Positions 57,239 through 64,000 of a stretch of DNA of 64,000 nt are shown piece by piece. The notes below the pieces were generated by a model. That model searched no databases and had not been told where the DNA came from. It saw nothing but the letters and a program-made list of their open reading frames with translations. Position 1 is the stretch's first letter. The number at the start of each line of letters is the position of its first letter. Location: positions 1 through 64,000 of the forward strand of contig JAPLSA010000018.1 of NCBI GenBank assembly GCA_026398815.1. The letters are read 5' to 3'. A program made the position numbers and the translations under genes. Source of the DNA: Gammaproteobacteria bacterium. GTDB lineage: Bacteria > Pseudomonadota > Gammaproteobacteria > Nevskiales > Nevskiaceae.

Positions 57239-58213
57239 TCAGGCGCGGAAGCGGGTACCGAACGAGGCGGCCACCGCCTGGTATTCGTCGATCAGCTGGG
57301 CCGCCACTTCGGCCGTGGTCGCCGCGCGATCGACCTGTCCAACACCCTGGCCGGCGCCGTAGATGTTCTTCCACGGCTTCAGTTCGCCGTGGACATCGCT
57401 GAAGTCGATCTTGGCGGTGGACGCGATCCGGGTGTCGTCGAAGCCGGCGGCCACCAGGCTTTCCTTGAGCCAGCTGCACTGCACGCCGGTGACCGATTTG
57501 GTGGCGACCACGCCATCCATGTTGGCGCTGATCATCATTCGCCGGTAATCGTCGTTGATCATGGTTTCCGGGCAGGCGATGAAGCGCGTGCCCATGTAGA
57601 CCAGATCGGCGCCCAGCACTTCGGCGGCGAGCACGCCGCGGCCATCGGAGATCGCACCGCCGACGACGATCGTACCGTTGAAGAAGCGGCGCACCTCGGA
57701 CACGAACGCGAACGGGCTATTGGCGCCGGTGTGGCCGCCGGCGCCATGGCAGACCAGCACCAGGCCGTCGGCGCCGGCGTCGGCCGCCTTGCGCGCGTGT
57801 TCCAGCGACATCACGTCGGCGAACACCGCGCCGCCGTAGCCGTGCACCTGATCGAGCACCCGCTTCGGGCTGCCGAGCGCGGTGACGACGATGTCCGGCC
57901 GGTATTCCTGCAGCATCTCCAGCTCTTCCGGGAAGCGGTCGTAGCTGTTGTGCACCAGCACGCTCGCCGCCCAGCCGCCGGGCGTATGACCCGCTGCACG
58001 GAAGGCGGCCAGTTCATCGCGGATCTCGTCGAACCATTGGCGCAGTTGCGCCGTGGTGCGGGCGTTCTGGGTCGGCAGCGAGCCGATCAGGCCGGCCTTG
58101 CAGGATTCCAGCAGCAGCTTCGGCGTGGAGACGAGGAACATCGGGGCGACGATCACCGGCAGCTTCAGCGGCTGGCGCAGGCGGCTGGCAGTGGTCGGGG
58201 TAGCAGGGGACAT
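57239..58213 (-). CDS. Nitronate monooxygenase-like FMN oxidoreductase
   Basis: A 324-aa TIM-barrel flavoprotein of the 2-nitropropane dioxygenase family. GAGGHTGANSPFAF and GGAISDGRGVLAAEVLGAD (FMN phosphate region, then GTRFIACPE) are characteristic. True nitronate activity is not implied; in catabolic clusters such proteins often have unknown roles, including enoyl reduction. First gene of a unit with acyl-CoA dehydrogenase 3, divergent from the XylM-like gene. Confidence 0.87.
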   Translation of the reverse strand: MSPATPTTASRLRQPLKLPVIVAPMFLVSTPKLLLESCKAGLIGSLPTQNARTTAQLRQWFDEIRDELAAFRAAGHTPGGWAASVLVHNSYDRFPEELEMLQEYRPDIVVTALGSPKRVLDQVHGYGGAVFADVMSLEHARKAADAGADGLVLVCHGAGGHTGANSPFAFVSEVRRFFNGTIVVGGAISDGRGVLAAEVLGADLVYMGTRFIACPETMINDDYRRMMISANMDGVVATKSVTGVQCSWLKESLVAAGFDDTRIASTAKIDFSDVHGELKPWKNIYGAGQGVGQVDRAATTAEVAAQLIDEYQAVAASFGTRFRA

Positions 58214-58329
58214 GGCGAACTCGGGTTCCAGTGGCGGTCCGCACCGTAAGTCGTCACGGCGCAGCGGAAAAGGCCGACCCCGTAACTAAAGCCGGCGCCC
58301 GCCGTTTCCCTGGGGCAATCCCCTGCCGT

Positions 58330-58347
58330 TCGTCGCCTACCATACGA
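58330..58347. promoter_or_regulatory. Shared palindrome, site D (one good arm)
   Basis: On the minus strand TCGTATGGTAGGCGACGA: the left arm is perfect and the right is weak. It lies in the divergent region between the flavoprotein gene and the XylM-like gene, 117 bp and about 190 bp from the starts. Confidence 0.5.
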
Positions 58348-58534
58348 TCTCCGTTGACAGGGCCCAAGAACGCCCTGCTAGTATCGAAACTGAACACGGT
58401 GTTTAATTTTGTTGTGCAGTGCGTTTTCGCACCCGCAGCATCGGCACCGCGCCCCATTCGAACCTGCATGCACGGCCTCGAGCGCGCCATGCAGCGGCAA
58501 CACGGACAAACAGCAGCCTGAGGAGGCGATCACG

Positions 58535-59653
58535 ATGGACTACTTGAAATACTGGATCCCGGTCGGCGTTGTCGCCGCCGCGTTCTACGGCTTCCTTGTC
58601 GGCGGCGATGCCGTGTGGATCGGCATCCTGTCGTTCCCGGTGCTGGCCGTGCTCGACACGGTGGCCGGCCGCGACTACAGCGTCCGCAAGATGAGCAACG
58701 CGACGCTGGCCAACCTACCGATCTGGCTGTGCGCGATCGGCCCGGTCAGCCTCTACTTCGCGATGGCCTGGCGCGTCGCCCAGGGCGACCTGAGCACGAT
58801 GCAACTGGTCGGCTCGGTGCTGAGCCTGGCCTGGATGGGCGTGATCCCGCTGGTGCCGGCGGCGCATGAGCTGTACCACATGCGCGGCGCGCTGCCGCGC
58901 ACGGTCGGCCGCTACTCGCATCTGTGCATCCTCGACTGCACGCGCGACATCGGCCACGTCGTCGGCCATCACATCGACGTCGCCACGCCGGACGACGGCG
59001 ACACCGCCGCCCGCGGCACCAACCTGTATTCGTTCACCTGGAATGCGTTCCTCGAATCGACGCAGTACGCGATGAACATGGAAGCCAATGCGCTGCGCAA
59101 GAAGGGCAAGGCCCCGTACGGCATCAGCCATCGCCTGTGGCGCGCGCTGCTGGCGCTGGCGCTGTTCCACGGCGTGATCTTCCTGATCGGCGGCCCGCTG
59201 GCCAACCTCGTGGCCTTGGGCGGCCAGATCATCGCCCGCTTCTGGGTCGAGTCGTTCAACTACTTCCAACACTACGGCGTGGTGCGCCTGAAGGGCGCGC
59301 CGATCGGCCGCCGCCACCTGTGGAACCACCTCGGCTGGTTCAGCCGCGTGATGGCGTTCGAGATCACCAACCACGCCGACCATCACCTGAACTCGTATCA
59401 GGTCTATTACAAGCTGGTGCCGCACAAGGAAGCGATCACCATGCCGAGCGTGTTCGTCTGCTTCCTCGCCGCGCTGGTGCCGCCGCTCTGGCACAACATG
59501 ATCATCAAGCCGGCGCTGAAGCGCTGGGACCTGGAGTTCGCGACCCGCGAGGAACGCGCGCTTGCCGCCGAGCAGAACCGCAAGGCCGGCTGGCCGGACT
59601 GGCAGAACGAGCCGGGCGCCGAAGTCGGCCGCGCAGCAACGGTCGGCGTCTGA
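58535..59653 (+). CDS. XylM-like membrane diiron monooxygenase
   Basis: A 372-aa hydroxylase with the AlkB/XylM histidine clusters: HELYH (111-115), HVVGHH (141-146), NYFQHYG (242-248) and NHADHH (279-284). The NYFQHYG form and general layout match xylene monooxygenase XylM rather than alkane AlkB (NYxEHYG), so the target may be the methyl group of an alkyl-aromatic or terpene such as p-cymene. Hydrophobic helices flank the clusters. ATG 58535 has GAGGAGG upstream. No ferredoxin or reductase partner lies nearby. A divergent promoter with site D lies upstream. Confidence 0.9.
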   Translation: MDYLKYWIPVGVVAAAFYGFLVGGDAVWIGILSFPVLAVLDTVAGRDYSVRKMSNATLANLPIWLCAIGPVSLYFAMAWRVAQGDLSTMQLVGSVLSLAWMGVIPLVPAAHELYHMRGALPRTVGRYSHLCILDCTRDIGHVVGHHIDVATPDDGDTAARGTNLYSFTWNAFLESTQYAMNMEANALRKKGKAPYGISHRLWRALLALALFHGVIFLIGGPLANLVALGGQIIARFWVESFNYFQHYGVVRLKGAPIGRRHLWNHLGWFSRVMAFEITNHADHHLNSYQVYYKLVPHKEAITMPSVFVCFLAALVPPLWHNMIIKPALKRWDLEFATREERALAAEQNRKAGWPDWQNEPGAEVGRAATVGV

Positions 59654-59668
59654 TCCCGGCCTGATGCG

Positions 59669-59702
59669 AAAAAGGCGGCGTCCTTCGGGACGCCGCCTTT
59701 TT
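59669..59702. terminator. Bidirectional terminator between XylM-like and TetR genes
   Basis: AAAAAGGCGGCGTCC-TTCG-GGACGCCGCCTTTTT, with A- and T-runs on both sides; it serves the convergent hydroxylase and TetR genes. Confidence 0.93.
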
Positions 59703-59752
59703 CATGTCCGCCGGAGGTTCCGGCGCTGCGGTACAAGCGCTGCTTTCGGGCT

Positions 59753-60403
59753 TCAGGATTTCTCGTCGGCGAAGATCGCGCTGGCGCAGATGTCGGCCAC
59801 CGCCTTGATCAGCCGTTCCAGCGCTTCGCCCTCGCGCAAGGGGCTGAAGCGGCCAAGGTAGGTGACGACGAACCAGGACAGCGCATCGGCCACGTCATCG
59901 CCGGTGCCGGGCCGGCAGCCGCCGCTGCGGTTGACTGCTGCGATCGCGGCCCGGCAGCGGCCGCAGATGGTGTCCATCATCTTCTGGAACTGCTGGCCGA
60001 GCGCATCGTCCTGCCGGGCGCTGTCGGCGAACGCCGACAGGATCGCCCGATGCTTCCGGAACGTGCGGCTGACACCGACCATGGTCGTCTGCATTTCCTC
60101 GCGCCGCGGCCGCTGGCCACCGGGATCGGGGCCCAGCCAGTTGCCGGCGCTGTCGACGATCTCGTCGGTGATCAGCGCCATCAGCCGGGCGATCAGCTCG
60201 TTCTTGTCGCGGAAGTGCGAATAGAAGGTGCCGCGCGACATGCCGGCCTCGGCGGCCAGCTCCTCGACCGACAGCGACACATAACGCTGGCCCTGCTCCA
60301 GCATCCGCTCCATCGCCGCCAGCAGGCGCTCCTCGATGGTCAGCTTCTTGCCGCCATGCTTGGAACGGGTGCGGCGCGTGGGACGGGGTGCAATCGGCAG
60401 CAT
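59753..60403 (-). CDS. TetR-family regulator (1)
   Basis: A 216-aa repressor. A basic N-terminal arm leads into the helix-turn-helix LSVEELAAEAGMSRGTFYSHF (LSVEELAAEAG, MSRGTFYSHF). The ligand domain follows with no recognisable specificity; it has a Cys pair ICGRC. It may be one of two regulators of this catabolic region. It has no palindrome of the shared family next to it. Confidence 0.85.
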   Translation of the reverse strand: MLPIAPRPTRRTRSKHGGKKLTIEERLLAAMERMLEQGQRYVSLSVEELAAEAGMSRGTFYSHFRDKNELIARLMALITDEIVDSAGNWLGPDPGGQRPRREEMQTTMVGVSRTFRKHRAILSAFADSARQDDALGQQFQKMMDTICGRCRAAIAAVNRSGGCRPGTGDDVADALSWFVVTYLGRFSPLREGEALERLIKAVADICASAIFADEKS

Positions 60404-60460
60404 TCGGCTTTTCGTCAGGCGGGCGGACAGACAACGCGAGTGTAGCGTCCGCAGCCCGCT

Positions 60461-61147
60461 TCAGGCCGTCTTGCGCCAGGCCCGGGTGAACAGCGTGACC
60501 AGCGATTCCACCCAGCGACGCCGGCTTGCCGGATGCCGTCCGGGTGTCAGCAGCACATAGCGGCCGGCGCCGCTGGCCAGCCCGGAAATCTGCGCCGCCG
60601 CGTCGTACGGCGAATCGAGATCGACCTGCCCGGCATCCTTGAGCCGCTGCAGGTAGGCCACCAGCGGCGCCGACACCTGCGCGGAATCGTCGAGCATCGC
60701 CCGCCCCAGCTTCGGGAAACGGCCGGCCTCGGCGATCACCATCCGCATCACCGCCAGGTACTCCGGATGCGTGTAGCCGTCGTAAAGCTTGCTGATGATC
60801 TGCCGCAACGCGGCTTCCAGCGGCACGCCGGCATCGGCCACCGTTCCCAGCCGCTCGCGGACGCCCAGCTGGGCGCGCCGCGCCACTTCGACGAACAGCT
60901 GCTCCTTGCTTTCGTAATGCCGGTACAGCGTGATCTTGGCGACGCCGGCCGCGCGTGCGATGCCCGCCATGCTGGCGGCCTCGAAGCCGCGGGCGATGAA
61001 TACCGACAACGCGGCGTCGAGGATGGCCTTGCGCAAGGCCTCGCCTTCTTCCCGCGTCGGCCGGCCACGGGTCCGGCGTTGCACGCCCGCTATGGCCTGG
61101 CTGTCGATCGGTGGGGGAGCGGCCGTCATGGCGTGATCATGCGACAT
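60461..61147 (-). CDS. TetR-family regulator (2), likely regulator of the shared palindromes
   Basis: About 228 aa with helix-turn-helix MAGIARAAGVAKITLYRHY and a C-terminal ligand domain of the AefR/TetR_C type. The start is uncertain: ATG 61147 and ATG 61129 are both without a good ribosome site. A perfect-arm palindrome (61207-61224) lies 60 bp upstream in the divergent promoter with an SDR gene, the usual place for an autoregulated TetR. I infer that this protein binds all four sites. Confidence 0.82.
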   Translation of the reverse strand: MSHDHAMTAAPPPIDSQAIAGVQRRTRGRPTREEGEALRKAILDAALSVFIARGFEAASMAGIARAAGVAKITLYRHYESKEQLFVEVARRAQLGVRERLGTVADAGVPLEAALRQIISKLYDGYTHPEYLAVMRMVIAEAGRFPKLGRAMLDDSAQVSAPLVAYLQRLKDAGQVDLDSPYDAAAQISGLASGAGRYVLLTPGRHPASRRRWVESLVTLFTRAWRKTA

Positions 61148-61206
61148 CGCGCGGCGCCGCCGCAGCACTCATTGCGAGGCATCGCATTGAAGCGTCGCCG
61201 CGAATA

Positions 61207-61224
61207 TCGTATGGTGCCATATCA
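61207..61224. promoter_or_regulatory. Shared palindrome, site B, in the TetR-SDR divergent promoter
   Basis: TCGTATGGTGCCATATCA, with core GTATGGTGCCATAT, 27 bp upstream of the SDR start and 60 bp from the TetR start. Confidence 0.72.
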
Positions 61225-61250
61225 ATTAACCCCACCCGCAGGAACTGAAC

Positions 61251-62144
61251 ATGGCGCTTTACTCGTCGGATGCACTGGCTGGCAAACGCATCCTCGTCAC
61301 CGGCGGCGGCACCGGCCTCGGCAAGGGCATGGCGAGACATTTCGCGGCGCTCGGTGCCCACGTCCACCTCTGGGGGCGGCGCATCGACGTGCTGGAGGCC
61401 GCCGCCGCCGAAATCAATGCCGAACACGCCAGCCCGCGCGCCTTCGTGCAGACCGTCGACATCCGCAAGGCCGAGCTGGTCGATGCCGCGGTCGGCGAGA
61501 TCTTCGAGAAGTTCGGCCCGCTGACCGGCCTGGTCAACAACGCCGCCGCCAACTTCATCGCCCCGACCAAGGACTTGTCGCCGCGCGGCTTCGAGGCCAT
61601 CACCTCGACAGTGATGAACGGCGGCTTCTTCACCACCCACGCGGTGGCCAAGCGCTGGATCGCGCAGGGCTTGCCGGGCTCGGTGGTGTCGACCCTGGTG
61701 ACCTGGATCTGGACCGGCTCGGCCTATGTGGTGCCGAGCGCGATGGCCAAAGCGGCGATCAATGCGATGACCATGTCGCTGGCCGTGGAGTGGGCGAAGT
61801 ACGGCATCCGCCTGAACGCCGTGGCGCCGGGCCCGTTCCCGACCGAGTACGCCTGGCAGATGCTGTCGCCGACCGGCGACGCTGCGGTCGGCGCGACGCA
61901 GGCCGACGAAGTGCCGGCTGGCCGCTACGGCCGGATCGAGGAACTGGGCAACCTGATGACCCTGCTGATGAGCGATGGCGCCGACTACATCACCGGCGAA
62001 ACCATCTGCATCGACGGCGGCCATCATCTGGCTGCGCCCTCGACCTTCGCCGGCCTGAACAAGCTCGACGACGCAGCCTGGGCCAAGATCAGGGAAGCGG
62101 CGCAGGCCGCGACCCAGGCCAGCAAGGCCCAGCGCTCGGTCTGA
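61251..62144 (+). CDS. 2,4-dienoyl-CoA reductase-like SDR
   Basis: A 297-aa SDR with VTGGGTGLGKGMARHF. Where classical SDRs have Tyr-x-x-x-Lys it has SAMAKAAIN, i.e. no Tyr in the motif, and the following LAVEWAKYGIRLNAVAPGPF is as in DECR-type enzymes. These reduce 2,4-dienoyl-CoA esters with NADPH in breakdown of unsaturated acids. Site B is in its promoter and a terminator follows. The molybdopterin gene downstream has its own spacing of 160 bp. Confidence 0.85.
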   Translation: MALYSSDALAGKRILVTGGGTGLGKGMARHFAALGAHVHLWGRRIDVLEAAAAEINAEHASPRAFVQTVDIRKAELVDAAVGEIFEKFGPLTGLVNNAAANFIAPTKDLSPRGFEAITSTVMNGGFFTTHAVAKRWIAQGLPGSVVSTLVTWIWTGSAYVVPSAMAKAAINAMTMSLAVEWAKYGIRLNAVAPGPFPTEYAWQMLSPTGDAAVGATQADEVPAGRYGRIEELGNLMTLLMSDGADYITGETICIDGGHHLAAPSTFAGLNKLDDAAWAKIREAAQAATQASKAQRSV

Positions 62145-62171
62145 AGCCGAGCCGGAGCAAGCACGCCGACC

Positions 62172-62204
62172 AGCCGCCTCGCACGCCGTGCCAGGCGGCT
62201 TTTC
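62172..62204 (+). terminator. Intrinsic terminator after the SDR gene
   Basis: AGCCGCCT / AGGCGGCT arms with a 13-base loop followed by TTTT, 28 bp past the stop. Confidence 0.85.
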
Positions 62205-62303
62205 CACTTGTAGAGTCGCCGTCGCGGCCACTGCCGCAAACCGCCACGCCCGGCAGCAGCACAGACCAGAACAGGCGGACGGGCACGCCACCGAGGAGCG
62301 CAC

Positions 62304-64000
62304 ATGAACGCCTTGCACGACAGCGCCGCAAGCCCCGCGACCATCGAACGGAAAACCTTCTGCGGCATCTGCGAGGCCGCCTGCGGCATCATCGTCACCG
62401 TCCAGGGCGACGCGGTACTGAAGATCCGTGGCGACGTCGACCACCCGAATTCGAAGGGCTTCCTGTGCCCGAAGGGAGCGGCGTTCGGCGCCGTGCGCGA
62501 CGACCCCGACCGCGTGCTGCAGCCGCTGCAGCGGCAAGCCGATGGCGGCTTCGTGCCGGTCAGCTGGGATGCGGCGCTCGACGACATCGGCGCCCGGCTG
62601 CGCGGCATCATCCGGCGCCACGGCCGGGAGTCGATCGGCGTCCACCTCGGCAATCCGAACGGCTGGAACTACGGCGCCTTCATGTGGCTGCTGGGCATGG
62701 CCGCCGCGCTGAAGACCAAGCACCTGTACACGGCCTCGTCGGTCGACATCAACAACTACTGGGTGGTCGGCGAACTGCTCTACGGCCACAACCTGGTGAC
62801 GCCGTTCCCGGACATCGCCCACACGCAGTTCTTGATCGTGCTCGGCGCCAATCCAGTGGTCACCCACGGCAGCATGATGACCGCCGGCCGGGTCAAGGAG
62901 CAGATGGCGGCCATCGTCGAACGCGGCGGCAGAGTGGTGGTGATCGACCCGCGCCGTTCGGAGACCGCCGCGCAGTTCGAATGGCAGCCGATGCGCCCGG
63001 ACGGCGATCCCTGGCTGCTGGCCGGCATGCTGAAGACGATCCTCGACGAAGGCCTGGCGGATACCGCCGCGCTGCATCGGCAGACCCGCGATGCCGACGC
63101 GCTGCCGGCGCTGCTGGCCACCGTCAGCGGCGATCGGGTGGCGGCCGAAACCGGCATCGCCTGGGCCGAGGTGCAGGCGCTGGCGCGCGCCTTCGCCGCC
63201 GCGCCGGCTGCGGCGCTGTACGGCCGCTGCGGCGCTTCGCTTGGGCCGTTCTCGACCCTGACCAATTACCTGATCAACCTGCTGAACATCGTCACCGGCA
63301 ACCTCGACAAGCGCGGCGGCATGGTGTTCGGCCAGCCGATGCTCGACACCGAGGGCTTCACCCGGCTGTTCGGCATCAACGGTTACGACCGCTGGCGCAC
63401 GCGCGTCGACGGCATTCCGGAAGTGATGGGCACCTCGCCGCTGGCCACCCTGCCGCGCGAGATCCGCACGCCGGGCAAGGGCCAGCTGCGGGCGCTGCTG
63501 ATCGCCTCCGGCAACATCGCCACCACGTCCTGCGCGTCGGGTGATGTCGGGGCCGCGCTGGACGAGCTGGACCTGCTGATCTCGCTCGATCCCTACATCA
63601 CCGAAACCAGCCAGCGCGCCCACTACATCCTGCCGCCGACCTTGTGGCTGGAGCGCGACGGCATGCCGATCTTCAGCCAGATGCACGCCGCCGTGCCGTA
63701 CGCGCAGTGGACGCCAGCCAGCGTGGCGCCGCGCGGCGAAGCGCGTGACGACTGGTGGATCATCGACGAGATCTGCAAGCGCATCGGCCTGGTGCCGTCG
63801 GCCTCGCGCGCCGCGCAGTGGCTAGGCAAGCTTGGCATCCGCCTGACACCGGCCACCGCCGTCGACCTGTTCATGCGCCTCGGCAGCGCCGGCGACCGTT
63901 TCGGCCTGAAAGCCGGCATCAGCCGCCGGCGGCTGTTCGAGCGCACCAGCGGCGTGGCCCTGGCCGATGTGCCGGCGGTCGGCGTCAGCCGCCAGCGCGT
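62304..64000 (+). CDS. Molybdopterin oxidoreductase, 3' end outside window
   Basis: The frame runs from ATG 62304 (GAGGAG upstream) to the window edge, 565 codons. CGICEAACG and, 30 residues on, LCPKG supply the four Cys of an N-terminal [4Fe-4S] site; molybdopterin-domain blocks follow (LGNPNGWN, IVLGANPVVTHG, VIDPRRSETA, ISLDPYITETS). It belongs to the DMSO-reductase superfamily; no signal peptide or Tat motif, so cytoplasmic. The substrate is not clear. The Mo ligand region reads SSVDINNYW. Confidence 0.87.
   Translation, partial: MNALHDSAASPATIERKTFCGICEAACGIIVTVQGDAVLKIRGDVDHPNSKGFLCPKGAAFGAVRDDPDRVLQPLQRQADGGFVPVSWDAALDDIGARLRGIIRRHGRESIGVHLGNPNGWNYGAFMWLLGMAAALKTKHLYTASSVDINNYWVVGELLYGHNLVTPFPDIAHTQFLIVLGANPVVTHGSMMTAGRVKEQMAAIVERGGRVVVIDPRRSETAAQFEWQPMRPDGDPWLLAGMLKTILDEGLADTAALHRQTRDADALPALLATVSGDRVAAETGIAWAEVQALARAFAAAPAAALYGRCGASLGPFSTLTNYLINLLNIVTGNLDKRGGMVFGQPMLDTEGFTRLFGINGYDRWRTRVDGIPEVMGTSPLATLPREIRTPGKGQLRALLIASGNIATTSCASGDVGAALDELDLLISLDPYITETSQRAHYILPPTLWLERDGMPIFSQMHAAVPYAQWTPASVAPRGEARDDWWIIDEICKRIGLVPSASRAAQWLGKLGIRLTPATAVDLFMRLGSAGDRFGLKAGISRRRLFERTSGVALADVPAVGVSRQR

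Noticed and set aside
60533-63544. Plus-strand open frame of about 1000 codons
   Set aside because: It runs antisense to the TetR gene and then out of frame through the SDR and molybdopterin genes; no domain is found in its translation.

Overview
The window is GC-rich (visibly around 65-70 % GC) and densely coded, with short intergenic gaps and frequent 4-bp start/stop overlaps. The gene set (trpGDC next to a Crp/Clp-type regulator, an OsmC protein and speD; an E. coli-type HrpA; a Marinobacter-type two-domain fatty acyl reductase; a XylM-like membrane hydroxylase; IcmF; many acyl-CoA enzymes) suggests a hydrocarbon- and lipid-degrading gammaproteobacterium of the Nevskiales/Solimonadaceae type. 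This placement is an inference from gene content and was not tested by a search.

Layout. 1-2.6 kb: tryptophan operon trpG-trpD-trpC behind the tail of an unknown gene. 2.6-6.3 kb: Crp/Clp-like regulator, OsmC protein, speD and a class III adenylate cyclase, so cAMP sensor and synthase lie close together. 6.4-14.5 kb: a minus-strand cluster of a RoxA-like di-haem cytochrome, a cytochrome lipoprotein, a mono-haem cytochrome, a membrane protein and a fatty acyl reductase. It carries a 200-bp-period duplication and an interspersed repeat that appears to supply part of a signal peptide. 14.6-24.7 kb: housekeeping genes (HIT protein, Fur-box-linked hemP, a Mn exporter behind a yybP-ykoY riboswitch, pyrF-hemE-acyltransferase, hrpA). 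24.8-33 kb: epimerase, NCS2-type permease, sterol desaturase-like enzyme with a divergent AraC regulator, persulfide dioxygenase-SulP-carbonic anhydrase. 32.9-34.6 kb: a scar with a headless LysR gene and a broken Rieske oxygenase gene. 34.6-42 kb: a secreted esterase with Ig-like repeats, a CsoR-family regulator with a YeeE/YedE pair, a lipoprotein, and ahpC-ahpF.

42.2-64 kb is a catabolic region: a ferritin-like diiron hydrolase, a hydrolase-SDR fusion with an M24 peptidase, an IcmF mutase, an acyl-CoA synthetase, an enoyl-CoA hydratase/isomerase, three acyl-CoA dehydrogenases, a MaoC protein, a nitronate monooxygenase-like flavoprotein, a XylM-like hydroxylase, two TetR regulators, a dienoyl-CoA-reductase-like SDR and a molybdopterin oxidoreductase cut by the window end. 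Four transcription units here share an 18-bp palindrome of the form TCGTATGGTRCCATACGA, one copy lying beside a TetR gene. I infer a single TetR-controlled regulon for oxidation of a methyl-branched or alkyl-aromatic compound. All three dehydrogenases carry the ER pair of isovaleryl-CoA-type enzymes and IcmF has the Phe/Gln pair of isobutyryl-CoA mutase, so a branched acyl chain is the most economical guess. A candidate orphan small RNA lies upstream of this region (46.41-46.54 kb). No tRNA, rRNA, CRISPR array, intact insertion sequence or prophage was seen.
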